From assembly GCA_024763035.1 (NCBI GenBank), contig JANTGG010000003.1, forward strand, positions 20,574 to 84,573: a DNA stretch of 64,000 nt. Reading direction: 5' to 3'. The DNA comes from Desulfocapsa sp. Lineage in GTDB: Bacteria; Desulfobacterota; Desulfobulbia; Desulfobulbales; Desulfocapsaceae. The first letter of the stretch is position 1; each line of letters begins with the position of its first letter. Position numbers and translations under genes: made by a program. Below, piece after piece: positions 45,327 through 54,737 of the stretch. Under the pieces are notes generated by a model. It was not told the origin of the DNA. It saw only the letters and a list, made by a program, of their open reading frames with translations, and ran no database searches.

Positions 45327-47015
45327 TCATCCCAGCAGCATCTCCAGTTTTTCCTGCATATCTGCCAGACGCACAGGTTTTGCAATAAAAGCATCGGGTT
45401 TATTTTCCAGATCCTCATCCAGCGGCAGATCATCTTCTGAATACCCGCTTATCAGAAGAATGGGGATGGTGGGATCGATTTTCCGTATTTCCTGCATCGC
45501 CTCCACACCGTCCATCTCGGGCATGAGAATATCAAGAACGATGGCTCTCAGTTCTGTACCCCTGCGCACAAGCTCAACAGCCTCTATACCGTTTGCAGCT
45601 GTATAAACTGTGAACCCGAACTGTTCCAGCATCATCTGACCGGCAAGCAGAATAATAGGCTCGTCGTCAGCAAAGAGAATATTACCACCCATATTCGGCT
45701 TCGCCTCAACCGAGTTGCTCTCCTTCACAACATCTGTTACCTGCTTTGCCACAGGATTCAGCAGGGGAAACAGTACCCTGACGGTCGTTCCTTTGCCAAG
45801 GGTGGAATCAACAATAATTGCCCCGTGGTGCGCCTGCAGAATCCCCACAGTGAGGGCGAGACCTAGCCCCCTGCCGACAAATTTGGTGGTGTAGAAGGGT
45901 TCAAATATCTGGGACAAATTGCCGGCACTGATCCCGTGTCCGTTATCCTGAATCTGGAAATAGACATACATTCCTTCTTTCAGCTCTGCATCCTGAAAAG
46001 GCAGAGGAAATGAATCGACAGTGTAATGTTCCACTCCAAAAGTCACTTCGACCACTCCGCCCTCATTATCCAGAGACTCTATGGCATTGGTGAGGACACT
46101 CTCGATGACCTCTTTAATCTGGGTATCATCTCCGGAACAGTACAGGGAGTGATCGGGTGGAGAAAACCTGAGGGTGATGGATGTATCAAACTGCCCTTTC
46201 AACCCCGTTACACACTCCCGAACAAGATCGGAGAGAGACAACTCCTGCAGTTGCAAGGGTTTCTGCCCGACATAGGTGAGCATCATGGAACCGATACGGG
46301 ATGCTCCACTTGCAGCCTGAGCAGCATTAACCACCATCCTGTACTCATCAGAATCATCGGGGAGGGTGAGCGCCATCAGCTCGAGATTTCCCTGCACTGC
46401 CATCATGGCGTTGTTAAAACGATGGGCTATGGCTCCCGCCATGGTCTTCAAACTGTCCAGTTTTTTGAGCTGTTCCTGCTGCCTGATAACTTCCCTTCGT
46501 TCCTCCTCCCGTTTTATTTTCTTGGTGATATCAATAAAAATACCGTCAAAAACGATCTCATCTTCACGCAGGGTGGGAATGGAGTGACCCTCAAACCAGA
46601 TAATTTCACCGGATGGTTTGACATAGCGTCCCTTCCAGGTCCAGGGGATCTGTTTTTCAATCACCTCACGGATAGAATCAAACCAGAGCTGCTGGTCCTC
46701 CTCGTGGATATTTGCTGAAAAGGTCTGAAAATACAGCTCGGGGTCTTCAATAAACTCCAATCCGAAGATATCAAGCATCTTTGGACTGACATAGTGTACC
46801 CCGTTCTCACCACTCTTTTTTGCGTAAAACTGAAAAACAACACCGGGAACATTTTCGGTGATCGCCTGCATCTGTTCCTTTTGCTCCCTCAGATGCCGCG
46901 TCCGCTCCGCAACCTGCTCTTCAAGTTTATCCTTTACCCGGGCAAGCTTACGACTCTGCTCTTCCAGGTACGTTATTTTATCCCGTAAGCGGGTATTTGA
47001 TCTTCGTTCGTCCAT
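45327..47015 (-). CDS. PAS-histidine kinase-receiver hybrid
   Basis: A 562-residue soluble hybrid kinase: coiled coil (about 3-40), PAS domain (about 50-170; VHYVSPKMLDIFG), phosphorylation site in the H-box IAHRFNNAM (His about 199), ATP-binding domain (about 290-425; QIKEVIESVLTNAIESLDN and GRGLGLALTVG), and a C-terminal receiver domain with the phospho-acceptor Asp in LDILMPEMDG (about 493-502). ATG at 47015 is preferred over 47141, because the longer head is non-homologous and the kinase begins with a clear coiled coil. It lies convergent to the lipopeptide cluster, 48 bases from the second acyltransferase stop; regulating the cluster is possible but unproven. No membrane helix, so the signal is cytosolic. 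Confidence 0.85.
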   Translation of the reverse strand: MDERRSNTRLRDKITYLEEQSRKLARVKDKLEEQVAERTRHLREQKEQMQAITENVPGVVFQFYAKKSGENGVHYVSPKMLDIFGLEFIEDPELYFQTFSANIHEEDQQLWFDSIREVIEKQIPWTWKGRYVKPSGEIIWFEGHSIPTLREDEIVFDGIFIDITKKIKREEERREVIRQQEQLKKLDSLKTMAGAIAHRFNNAMMAVQGNLELMALTLPDDSDEYRMVVNAAQAASGASRIGSMMLTYVGQKPLQLQELSLSDLVRECVTGLKGQFDTSITLRFSPPDHSLYCSGDDTQIKEVIESVLTNAIESLDNEGGVVEVTFGVEHYTVDSFPLPFQDAELKEGMYVYFQIQDNGHGISAGNLSQIFEPFYTTKFVGRGLGLALTVGILQAHHGAIIVDSTLGKGTTVRVLFPLLNPVAKQVTDVVKESNSVEAKPNMGGNILFADDEPIILLAGQMMLEQFGFTVYTAANGIEAVELVRRGTELRAIVLDILMPEMDGVEAMQEIRKIDPTIPILLISGYSEDDLPLDEDLENKPDAFIAKPVRLADMQEKLEMLLG

Positions 47016-47195
47016 GGCTATATATTGAGTTACTCCTGAATCATACAGCAGAAAAAAAACACCTGCTTCCTGAATACCTGTGTATATACGACAACAAAAC
47101 ACAATCAAACACCGGTGATGTCTGCCCTTACAGCTTTCCAAGGGTAAAGCACTGATTACATACCCATATCATCGCATACATATTGCCCATCCCCA

Positions 47196-47234
47196 AATAA
47201 AAAAAGCCCACAGCAACATTAATTGCTGTGGGCT
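47196..47234 (-). terminator. Rho-independent terminator after the tRNA-Ser genes
   Basis: On the minus strand a 12-bp stem AGCCCACAGCAA/TTGCTGTGGGCT with a 6-base loop is followed by a run of seven T, just downstream of tRNA-Ser(GCT). It isolates the tRNA unit from the hybrid kinase gene. Confidence 0.9.
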
Positions 47235-47241
47235 GAATAAC

Positions 47242-47333
<92 letters not shown>

Positions 47334-47337
47334 AAAC

Positions 47338-47423
47338 TGGCGGAGGAAGTAGGATTCGAACCCACGGTACTTTCGTACAACGGTTTTCAAGACCGCCGCC
47401 TTAAACCACTCGGCCATTCCTCC
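47338..47423 (-). tRNA. tRNA-Ser (anticodon TGA)
   Basis: Acceptor GGAGGAA/TTCCTCC, anticodon loop CTTGAAA (TGA), long variable arm (GTACGAAAGTAC), T-arm GGTTCGAATCC and encoded CCA at 47338-47340. Seven bases separate its discriminator base from the 5' end of tRNA-Ser(GCT), so the two share one transcript. Confidence 0.96.
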
Positions 47424-47435
47424 AGTCGTGATGAC

Positions 47436-47464
47436 TTTCTACCATCTGAAAATAAAAGTGTCAA
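47436..47464 (-). promoter_or_regulatory. Sigma-70-type promoter of the tRNA-Ser pair
   Basis: On the minus strand TTGACA (47459-47464) is separated by 17 bases from TAGAAA (47436-47441), 12 bases before the 5' end of tRNA-Ser(TGA). The -10 box is imperfect. Confidence 0.75.
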
Positions 47465-47644
47465 TGATTTGAGAACGGGAGAGGTGGTCGACGGATACTT
47501 TTGTTTACCAATTTGTAAAAACAACACCACCAAAACCCACCAAAATAAAAATTGTACATTTTTGTACAATTTTGTCGATTAATCTTTCCAAAGATGGTAA
47601 AGCAGTGACTGCAAAATAAAAATTATTCGGGATATGTACACCTA

Positions 47645-49210
47645 ATGGAAAGACGAAAAGATATAAATGCACAGCTCGAGGATCTGAGTTGTCTCTACGA
47701 GATCACCAAAAGCCTTGCCTCATCCACCAATCTGAAAGAATGTCTGGACTACACCATGGAAACCCTTGATTCCATGAAACAGATGGAAAACGGCACGGTA
47801 ACCATCATTAATCCCCTGACCGGAAAACTGGAAATAGAGGTTGCCCACGGTATCAATGCAGAGGGAAGGAAACGCGGAAAATATCAGATTGGTGAAGGAG
47901 TAACCGGTCGTGTGGTTGCCTCTGGCGACCCGGTTATCATTCCACATATCGCCGATGAACCGATGTTTCTAAACAAAACGAGGGCACGGGGAGATATCAG
48001 CAACCAGATGCGCTCCTTTCTTTGTGTACCCATCCGGGACGGTAAACAGGTTATCGGTGCCTTGTCTGTTGATTGCCTCTATGAAAACGGCATTTCCGAC
48101 AAAGCAGAGGCAGATCTTCGCTTTCTCATCATCCTGAGCAGCCTTATTGCCCAGACCACCCACCGGATTCAGACAGTGAATCGGGAACAGGAAGAACTGA
48201 TCGTAGAAAACCTGAAACTCAAACGCGAGCTTTCAGAAAAAAACAAGATTGTCGGAATAATCGGCAATTCAAGTCGCATGCAGGAAGTGTATGAAATGAT
48301 TAACAGGGTGGTGGATTCCAACGCCACAGTGCTCCTGCGCGGCGAATCCGGTACAGGAAAAACCCTGGTGGCTAAGGCCCTGCACTATAACTCCAAACGC
48401 AAACAGAATCCTTTTGTGGTGGTAAACTGTTCCGCACTGCCGGAAACACTGCTGGAGAGCGAACTCTTCGGTCACGAAAAAGGAGCATTCACCGGTGCCA
48501 CTGAACAGAAGATAGGGCGCTTTGAACAGGCTGAGGGAGGGACACTCTTTCTTGATGAAATTGGAGAAATCAGTCACGCCGTACAGATTAAACTGCTCAA
48601 TGTGGTGCAGGAACGTACGTTCACCCGTCTCGGTTCCGGTAAGCCTATCACCTGCGACGTTCGACTTGTGGCAGCAACAAACCGCGATCTTGAAAAGGCA
48701 GTAAAAGAAAATTCCTTTCGGGAAGACCTCTATTATCGCCTGAACGTTTTTCCTGTGTACATGCCTGCACTTCGGGAACGGCGAACAGATATCCTTCTCC
48801 TTGCCGAATATTTCCTGGAAAAATATGCCAAAGAAAACAACAAGTCCATTCAGAGAATATCCACCCCTGCTATTGACCTTCTTATCCAGTATCACTGGCC
48901 TGGAAATGTCCGTGAGCTGCAGAACTGCATGGAACGTTCAGTGCTGATTTGCGATGATGAAACCATAAAGGGGATCCATCTGCCGCCCACTCTGCAGACA
49001 TCGGACTCCATTGATTCCGGAAAAAATCTCCTTTCCCTCTCTGCAGCAGTGGAAAATTTTGAAAAAGATCTTATCATTGAAGGACTGAAGAAAAACAGAG
49101 GAAATCAAACAAAAACAGCAAAGTACATGGATACCAGTTTGCGCATTATCAACTACAAGATCCATCAGTACAATATTGACCCGAAAAAATTTAAACTCAG
49201 CGCCAAATGA
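47645..49210 (+). CDS. GAF-domain sigma-54-dependent activator (NifA-like)
   Basis: A 521-residue sigma-54 activator: N-terminal GAF sensor domain (about 10-180), AAA+ domain (about 200-430) with Walker A GESGTGKT and the sigma-54 contact loop GAFTGA (in [14 protein letters not shown]), LFLDEIGEI, and a C-terminal Fis-type HTH ending [20 protein letters not shown] (about 485-504). This order is that of NifA/NorR-like regulators; no nif genes are in the window, so the target is unknown. Start ATG 47645 has no strong ribosome site. It overlaps queH by 4 bases. Confidence 0.93.
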   Translation: MERRKDINAQLEDLSCLYEITKSLASSTNLKECLDYTMETLDSMKQMENGTVTIINPLTGKLEIEVAHGINAEGRKRGKYQIGEGVTGRVVASGDPVIIPHIADEPMFLNKTRARGDISNQMRSFLCVPIRDGKQVIGALSVDCLYENGISDKAEADLRFLIILSSLIAQTTHRIQTVNREQEELIVENLKLKRELSEKNKIVGIIGNSSRMQEVYEMINRVVDSNATVLLRGESGTGKTLVAKALHYNSKRKQNPFVVVNCSALPETLLESELFGHEKGAFTGATEQKIGRFEQAEGGTLFLDEIGEISHAVQIKLLNVVQERTFTRLGSGKPITCDVRLVAATNRDLEKAVKENSFREDLYYRLNVFPVYMPALRERRTDILLLAEYFLEKYAKENNKSIQRISTPAIDLLIQYHWPGNVRELQNCMERSVLICDDETIKGIHLPPTLQTSDSIDSGKNLLSLSAAVENFEKDLIIEGLKKNRGNQTKTAKYMDTSLRIINYKIHQYNIDPKKFKLSAK

Positions 49211-49776
49211 AACTTCTGCTCCATGTCTGCTGCGGTCCCTGCACCGTCTACCCTTTAAAAAAGCTGCGGGAGGCAGATATTACGGTAAGCGGGTATTTTT
49301 ATAATCCCAATATCCACCCCTACCGTGAATTTCGCAGACGTTTGAACTCCTTACAGGATTTTGCAAAAGAAACACAATTCAACCTTGAAGTTGACTCGAA
49401 ATACGGACTTACTGACTATTTACGGCAGGTTGTGTTCCATGAACAGGAACGCTGTAAAATCTGTTATGCAATGCGTCTTGAAAAAACGGCAGAACAGGCA
49501 TCATTATCGGGTGCCGATGCCTTTTCCACCACGCTTTTATACAGTAAATATCAGAACCATCGTGCCATCATTACTATCGGGGAATCAATGGCGAAAAAGT
49601 ATGGGGTCGAATTTTACTATGAAGATTTTCGCACAGGCTGGCAGGAGGGAATAGATGAATCCATCGCCATGGATCTCTACCGCCAGCCCTACTGCGGTTG
49701 TATCTACTCCGAGCAGGAACGATACGATAAAAAGTTACAGAAGAAATTACGAAAAGAACGAAAACAACAATCCTGA
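49207..49776 (+). CDS. queH: Epoxyqueuosine reductase QueH
   Basis: QueH catalyses the last step of queuosine synthesis in tRNA (epoxyqueuosine to queuosine), as a QueG replacement. The 189-residue protein has the family cysteines HVCCGPC (residues 6-12), CKICYAMR (about 79-86) and YCGC (about 158-161) that bind a metallocluster, and the N-terminal [12 protein letters not shown]. Its start overlaps the stop of the sigma-54 activator, and rdgB follows 26 bases later. Confidence 0.92.
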   Translation: MKLLLHVCCGPCTVYPLKKLREADITVSGYFYNPNIHPYREFRRRLNSLQDFAKETQFNLEVDSKYGLTDYLRQVVFHEQERCKICYAMRLEKTAEQASLSGADAFSTTLLYSKYQNHRAIITIGESMAKKYGVEFYYEDFRTGWQEGIDESIAMDLYRQPYCGCIYSEQERYDKKLQKKLRKERKQQS

Positions 49777-49802
49777 TTTCACCATCAGGGGAGGGAAGTC
49801 AC

Positions 49803-50474
49803 ATGGTCAGTATACTGGTACTTGCAACAACAAATAAGAATAAAGTAAAAGAATTTCAGGAGATAGTGGGGGACTTTCCCATTGAGATCAAATCGGTTGC
49901 CGATTTTGGTCCCATCCCCGAGTGCATTGAAGACGGAGAAACATTCGACGATAATGCCTATAAAAAAGCACTGCACACCGCAAAGATTTTGGGCCTGCCC
50001 GCCATAGCCGACGATTCCGGACTGGAAGTGGAGGCTCTTAACGGAGCACCCGGTGTCTATTCTGCACGATACGCCGGAGAATCGGCCACAGATGAAGATA
50101 ACTGCAACAAGCTCCTGCAGGAACTAAAAGGTGAAACAAACAGAAAAGCTGCCTTTAAATGCGTCCTCTCCATCGCTGTTCCTTCAGGACCGGCGCTGAC
50201 CTATGAGGGGAGCTGTGAAGGGGTAATTCTTGAGGAAAAGAGAGGGGAATCCGGTTTTGGTTATGATCCGCTCTTTCTCTTCGAACCCTTCAATAAAACG
50301 TTTGCCGAATGTAGTTCAGAGGAAAAAAACAAGGTGAGTCACCGGGGTAAGGCACTGGCAGAACTGAGTGAAGAGTTCGATAAGGTTTTAATCTGGCTGA
50401 ATCAGCGACTGGCAGAAGAGAAGCCTCCTAAACCGGACCATAGTGAATTTGAAAATAACGACTGGTCTGAATAA
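49803..50474 (+). CDS. rdgB: XTP/dITP diphosphatase (RdgB/HAM1)
   Basis: The enzyme removes non-canonical purine nucleotides such as dITP and XTP. Family motifs: LATTNKNKVKEF (residues 6-17), DDSGLEVEAL (about 69-78), GFGYDPLF (about 152-159) and a conserved SHRGKAL (about 178-184). The length of 223 is slightly above the usual 195-200, due to an acidic C-terminal tail. It closes the activator / queH / rdgB run. Confidence 0.95.
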   Translation: MVSILVLATTNKNKVKEFQEIVGDFPIEIKSVADFGPIPECIEDGETFDDNAYKKALHTAKILGLPAIADDSGLEVEALNGAPGVYSARYAGESATDEDNCNKLLQELKGETNRKAAFKCVLSIAVPSGPALTYEGSCEGVILEEKRGESGFGYDPLFLFEPFNKTFAECSSEEKNKVSHRGKALAELSEEFDKVLIWLNQRLAEEKPPKPDHSEFENNDWSE

Positions 50475-50790
50475 TACCCCACAGGGTTGTCGCTTAAAAC
50501 CTAGATATATGCAAAAGGGGACTGCAAAAGTCCCCTATGGGAATAGGGGGCCCGAAAGCTCCGGTAAAAGTCGGCAAAGAGTTCGAGCTTGAGCAATACA
50601 GTTCTGTGAGCAGTATTGTTTCCAGGACAACGACACAGCTTGGGCAAGCAAACAGATGCCAAGACAGGTTGACGAAATAATGCAACAACCTGAAAAAAGT
50701 TAAGCAAAGATTTGCCCCCTTTTACCTCACCCGGTAAAACCTGCTGCGATCGCTCGGGCTGAGCCCGGGTTTTAATTAAAAACAATTAAC
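50475..50790. other. Intergenic stretch with one hairpin
   Basis: No gene is visible. A stem AGGGGACT/AGTCCCCT with a 5-base loop (50516-50536) lies 41 bases after the rdgB stop, without a T-run; a further G-rich run follows (50541-50550). This marks the boundary to the AT-richer accessory island. Confidence 0.5.
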
Positions 50791-52257
50791 TTAGTCAGAT
50801 GTGCAAACTGATTGCTCTTCTAGGATATTAGTAAATTCAGTAGCTTCAACTATCACAAAATCATTGGACTCAATGGGAACATACGAACTGAGGACATCTA
50901 TATCATTCATTGTAATTTCCAGTGTAGAAGGTGTTACAAGCAATTTAGATGGTAGAACAAGCTGGCAAGCATTTATTGTACCGTTTTCACTAACTTTCAT
51001 AATCCACTCGTTTCTTGGGTAATCAGAAGACAACTTACCGGAATATCCAGCCATAATGAATCCTTCATCAGCGGTTTGTTTACATTTACCATTTATTGAT
51101 TGGTATCTCTGGTTAGCACCATAGCTGTTTTTCCATTCAACATTTCCGTCAGTATCAAATTTTATCATTTCCACATTGCCTTGAAAAGTTACACTTCTTG
51201 GCGGCACTGTTAAGAGTGCCATCTCTTTTCTCGTAATAAAATAAAGCAAGATCCCATGGTCTTTAGTTATAATGAGGGGATTAGTGACGAAAAAAGGTAG
51301 TATCCAGCCAGCCAGATACTGTAGTTGACCAAAAGCTATTTTCTTCTGCCATTTTATATTGGCCTGACTATCCATTTTTATCAAATTGATACTGTTCTCT
51401 GCATTCCCGAAATTACGAGAATTACTCTGGGTGACGGTAATTATGAAATCACCATCAGGCTCTTGGGTTATCCCGGCAATTCTATCTTCACTGTTGATAT
51501 CTATTTGCCAGATGATTTCACCTTTATGGTCAAGTTGCACAAGTGCTGTCTCATTTTTAAGATAATCATCTTTTATAAGAGAAAGGATATAACCAAGATT
51601 GTTCTCCTGCAGCATCAGTACGTTACGGCCGATGAAATTATTATTCCATAATACCTCACCGTCGCTGTCAAGCTGCATGACCCATGCGTCACCCCATTCC
51701 TTTCCTGCAGCAAGAAAGCCGCCGTTTTTTAGGAGGATAAATTTCTGGGCGTAGACATTATCCCCGTTCATGCTGTATTCTTTTGCCCAGATGATTTCTT
51801 TTTCCTGGTTCAATTTGGCAACCCGCAAGCTTGTAGAGTGTTGGTCATAATACGTTTTACCGCAATTGTGTATGACGAAACCACCATCATCCAGTGCTGA
51901 AATATGATTGAAATCATTGCCTTTTATTCTCTCATAGGGTGGGTAGGTTTCGAAAAAATGTTTTTCACTGGTAATATTACCAGACGGATTTAACTGAAAT
52001 ATTGATGTCAATCTTGTGTAATTATCGTATTCGTCATAAAAAGTTGATTTTGCCAAGGCTATATTGTTGCCATTCCGGGTTGTCTCAATATCTCTAAAAA
52101 AAGTTTTAACAATGTCGTCAGAAGATACCCTAGAAGTCTCTATTCCATATTTTTTAATCCATGCATCAGTTTGTAAGTCAGAACTAAAAGCTGATAAAGG
52201 TATTGCCAGTAAGATAACGCTTATTAATATTAAGGTGAAAGGGTTCATTTTCTTCAT
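50791..52257 (-). CDS. Secreted repeat protein, probable beta-propeller
   Basis: A 488-residue exported protein: signal peptide (about 1-25, ending LSAFSS), then repeated segments of about 40-50 residues in which a buried 'D-x-D-G-x-x-x-W' turn recurs: QLDSDGEVLWNNN, QLDHKGEIIWQID, KMDSQANIKWQKK, KFDTDGNVEWKNS. Each repeat also has 'xxGGF(V/L)xxG'-like stretches (DDGGFVIHN, KNGGFLAAG, DEGFIMAGY). This is the pattern of bacterial beta-propeller proteins. The function is unknown. Codon use and base composition are AT-richer than in the core genes, suggesting recent acquisition; the gene sits at the edge of the Rhs/repeat island. Confidence 0.7.
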   Translation of the reverse strand: MKKMNPFTLILISVILLAIPLSAFSSDLQTDAWIKKYGIETSRVSSDDIVKTFFRDIETTRNGNNIALAKSTFYDEYDNYTRLTSIFQLNPSGNITSEKHFFETYPPYERIKGNDFNHISALDDGGFVIHNCGKTYYDQHSTSLRVAKLNQEKEIIWAKEYSMNGDNVYAQKFILLKNGGFLAAGKEWGDAWVMQLDSDGEVLWNNNFIGRNVLMLQENNLGYILSLIKDDYLKNETALVQLDHKGEIIWQIDINSEDRIAGITQEPDGDFIITVTQSNSRNFGNAENSINLIKMDSQANIKWQKKIAFGQLQYLAGWILPFFVTNPLIITKDHGILLYFITRKEMALLTVPPRSVTFQGNVEMIKFDTDGNVEWKNSYGANQRYQSINGKCKQTADEGFIMAGYSGKLSSDYPRNEWIMKVSENGTINACQLVLPSKLLVTPSTLEITMNDIDVLSSYVPIESNDFVIVEATEFTNILEEQSVCTSD

Positions 52258-52471
52258 TTGTTTTCCTCCTAAAATATATGTAGTATCACTGCTGTCCGGT
52301 TAAGGATATAGATACGACCTGAAAAGCTACTTTTGTGTATAGTGTTATTATCCGTAACAGCCTAACATAAAAGGAATTATAATCAAGTCTGGTATTTGAG
52401 AAATTCATAACAAAGAAAATTGGGTCAAGTCTTTGCTTGAGTCTTGTCGTTTTTAAACTGTACAAAAAAAT
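52258..52471. other. Gap with REP-like half-site before the RAYT remnant
   Basis: No gene is visible. The stretch contains GGGTCAAGTCTTTGCTTGAG just upstream of the broken transposase start, like the conserved leader that precedes RAYT genes in related genomes. Confidence 0.35.
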
Positions 52472-52531
52472 ATGGTGAGACCTTCACGTATAGAATACTC
52501 CAATGCATGGTAGCATGTGATGAACCGAGGC
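52472..52531 (+). pseudogene. Remnant of a REP-associated tyrosine transposase (RAYT)
   Basis: The frame from ATG 52472 reads VRPSRIEYSNAW, then a TAG stop where RAYTs carry the conserved Tyr, then HVMNRG. Intact RAYT enzymes begin MARPLRIEYPGAxYHVTxRG, so this is the N-terminus of a dead copy truncated after about 20 codons. A GGGTCAAG-rich leader lies just upstream. The following sequence (to 52720) shows no gene. Confidence 0.6.
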
Positions 52532-52720
52532 AGGTGAGGGAGTGCAAATAAGGAACATACCCCAATTAAATGCGTTTTACTGCATCGTAACGATGCAAAG
52601 TCTACCTGAAAACCGGTCCATTATTATAGTGTTCCTCGCGTTTCTGCTTCAGTATATAATTCTATAACAATTCAAGATTGCAAAACAATTTCCTTACTGG
52701 CAGATTTGCGTGTATAATAA

Positions 52721-53197
52721 ATTTGCTGTTACAACTGGCACAGATATTACGATCCTGCTACCGGGCGGTATATCTCCGCTGATCCTATTGGGCTGGATGG
52801 GGGGATTAATCTGTACGCTTATGTCACAAATGATCCGGTTAATTTGGTTGATCCGTGGGGGTTAATCTCCTGCAACGATACTCGCTACAATGGGATTAGT
52901 GACTGTATAGATCAATATAGACGTGACCTAGAGGTATGCAAGTGTAGTAATGAAAACGAACAAGTTTGTAAATTGAAGGCTAAATTAAGATACGAAGATT
53001 GTTTAGACAATGCTTATGGTCGGTGTAATGAAGATCTGAACGGAGATGGTAAAGTTGATAAGTATGATAAGATGTTATGGCTTTTTATGAGAGGATTATA
53101 TAATTTAACAACACCTCCAGGAACTTCTACTCCCCCAGGATATGGGAGTGATGGGCCAGGCTCCATTGATAATGTTCCCGTACCACCTCAAACGTAA
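52721..53197 (+). pseudogene. Orphan Rhs C-terminal fragment 1
   Basis: The frame has no start codon of its own; it opens after a TAA at 52718. It encodes the conserved Rhs core end ([20 protein letters not shown]...[11 protein letters not shown] type, at about 52736-52858), followed by a variable 112-residue tip that ends at TAA 53195-53197. Rhs proteins are large cell-surface or T6SS-delivered toxins whose tips vary. The tip here carries [13 protein letters not shown] (53033-53071), a dockerin/EF-hand-like calcium loop, and six or more cysteines in the first half. Being truncated at the 5' side, it is a displaced tip cassette unless expressed by recombination with a full rhs gene. Confidence 0.75.
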
Positions 53198-53213
53198 CCT
53201 GAGGTTAGGATTT

Positions 53214-53453
53214 ATGAAAGAAAGAAAAAAGAGCAAACAGCCAGATGATTATTACGTTAATTTTAAGGGTGCTAAGCTAAACCCACTTGAATCCAACAGG
53301 GTTGGTGTTGGCATAATATTTGCTTTATTAGGAATTGTTATATCGTTTTTTTTACCTATCGAAGCTAAAAGTATTTTTAGTTATTGCCTGATAGCAATAT
53401 TTTTTTCCGTTGGATATTTTATAATTGCTCCGAGAATTTTTAAGAAAAAGTGA
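53214..53453 (+). CDS. Small membrane protein, candidate immunity partner 1
   Basis: A 79-residue protein with two membrane helices (about 32-50 and 54-72), starting at ATG 53214 with GGTTAGGA upstream and ending with a basic tail. It follows the Rhs tip after 16 bases, the position where immunity genes normally lie. No family is recognised; the immunity role rests on position alone. Confidence 0.55.
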   Translation: MKERKKSKQPDDYYVNFKGAKLNPLESNRVGVGIIFALLGIVISFFLPIEAKSIFSYCLIAIFFSVGYFIIAPRIFKKK

Positions 53454-53494
53454 TCCAATTGAATTGAAGAGGTAACATGGAAAAAGAAAAGAAT

Positions 53495-53508
53495 GGGGGA
53501 CAGACCCC
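53495..53508. repeat. GGGGACAGACCCC motif, copy 1
   Basis: A short imperfect palindrome (GGGG-ACAGA-CCCC) that recurs at 53893-53905 and 53993-54005, with degenerate copies at 56862-56874 and 57059-57070. It flanks repeat copy A on both sides and resembles the REP-like GGGGACAGACCCC sequences common near RAYT genes in related genomes. Confidence 0.6.
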
Positions 53509-53529
53509 GATTGATTTAGGTCGTCGCTT

Positions 53530-53885
53530 CCTCTCGTCCTCCGCTTGCGGCAAACCAAGGGCAACCCTCCGGTTTACCAACCAATTTCCCACGCAGCCAA
53601 GCTAAATGTCGCATAATGCCTATCGATTATGTTTGGTGGCCGTTGAAGCAGCACAGCAAATAAATACACTCCCCAAACACCCTACCAGCAAAACCCTGTA
53701 ACTTGCCTAAGCCACTAAATATAAACGACATTATGCGGTGGACTATTTGTCACTCTGTTTGCGGCTTTTTGCAAACAGAGTGACAGACAGGGAACAGAAC
53801 ATTGCGCCCCGGAGTAACCACCCAACTGCGAACGTACGGGCGGGTGGGCGTTCATAAGCGGTGTAGTGGAAGTCCTGGCTGGCAA
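53530..53885. repeat. Palindrome-rich repeat, copy A
   Basis: About 350 bp that recurs at 55233-55790 (copy C) and, with an IS inside, at 57076-59185 (copy D). Internal arms: GCATAATG (53611) with CATTATGC (53729); TTATGTTTGGTGGC (53627) with GCCACTAAATATAA (53711); and TGTCACTCTGTTTGC (53748) with its perfect complement at 53771-53785. No protein-coding frame is conserved between copies. Copy A is shorter than copy C: it ends at the CCTGGCTGG segment. Confidence 0.75.
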
Positions 53886-53892
53886 CAGAATA

Positions 53893-53905
53893 GGGGACAG
53901 ACCCC
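53893..53905. repeat. GGGGACAGACCCC motif, copy 2
   Basis: Perfect copy immediately after repeat copy A (see copy 1 for description). Confidence 0.6.
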
Positions 53906-53984
53906 AATAAAATGAACAGCACATCCCCGCTCTCGTCCTCCGCCCCAGCGGCAAAATAAGGGCAGGAGCCAGCAAATCAATCGG

Positions 53985-54013
53985 AATCAATCGGGGACAG
54001 ACCCCGATTGATT
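53985..54013. repeat. Perfect 12-bp palindrome around GGGGACAGACCCC (copy 3)
   Basis: AATCAATCGGGG and CCCCGATTGATT flank ACAGA, so the short motif forms the tip of a perfect 12-bp hairpin. The upstream part of the second Rhs fragment overlaps it. Confidence 0.65.
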
Positions 54014-54553
54014 TGCAAACAGCTCTTTAGGGGGAGAAGGCGCATCATAATATCTTGGCACAGATACTATGATTCTAGCACGGGGAGGTACATGACTCCT
54101 GACCCGATTGGGTTGGGTGGGGGGATTAATCTATATGCTTATGTGGGTGGGAATCCGGTTAATTGGATTGACCCTTGGGGGCTTGATTACGATGGTGCTG
54201 TCTATGATGCTTTTCGTGCACTTAATACAGGTGCGAAAGGTCCATCACCAGAAAGGATGGCTGAACTTAGAGCACGTTATGAGGAAGGAAGAAAAAGGCA
54301 GGATCAATATAATGAACAACTCCAGGAAGAATCTGCATGTGTGATTGAATGTATGGGGCCAAGTCTTAGAGATGCTGCAACAGCAGATTTGATACAAAGA
54401 ATGACGTTTAAAGCTATTGCTTCATTGGCTGGGCCGGAAGTTGCAGTGCCTTTGGCGTGGACAGAAGTTGCACTCCTAACCAAGGATGTTCAAGATTTGT
54501 CGGAAAAGTTAAAAAAATGCATTGAGGATTGCCTCTGTGAAGAACAACAGTAA
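54008..54553 (+). pseudogene. Orphan Rhs C-terminal fragment 2
   Basis: A 181-residue frame opened by TTG 54008 (inside the palindrome; no good ribosome site) with the Rhs core end WHRYYDSSTGRYMTPDPIGL and NPVNWIDPWGL, then a 132-residue tip unlike fragment 1: an Arg/Glu-rich helix (ARYEEGRKRQDQYNEQ), a hydrophobic stretch (IASLAGPEVAVPLAWTEVALL) and a Cys-rich end (CIEDCLCEEQQ). It looks like a second displaced Rhs tip; the conserved core part shares many bases with fragment 1. A toxin activity cannot be assigned. Confidence 0.75.
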
Positions 54554-54737
54554 CCTACTGAAAATTATAAGAATATTTGTTGCGATGTCATTGCTGTTCT
54601 ACGTTTTTCGGGTATACAAGATTCGTGCAATTTCAGGAGAGTGGCATTTGAATATTTTTGCTTATTATGGAAATGAGCAATTATTGATGTTGGGAGTAGT
54701 GATGTTGATTGCTTATTTTGTGGGTAACAGATATTAG
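54537..54737 (+). CDS. Small membrane protein, candidate immunity partner 2
   Basis: A 66-residue protein with two hydrophobic segments (about 8-23 and 46-62), beginning at GTG 54537, which has GAGGA nine bases upstream; the TTG at 54522 is a poorer start. It overlaps the end of Rhs fragment 2 by 17 bases, as immunity genes often do. No family is recognised. Confidence 0.5.
   Translation: MKNNSNLLKIIRIFVAMSLLFYVFRVYKIRAISGEWHLNIFAYYGNEQLLMLGVVMLIAYFVGNRY

Noticed and set aside
47424-47644. Small frames around 47387-47582 beside the tRNA-Ser genes
   Set aside because: They overlap tRNA genes and promoter, with no coding features.
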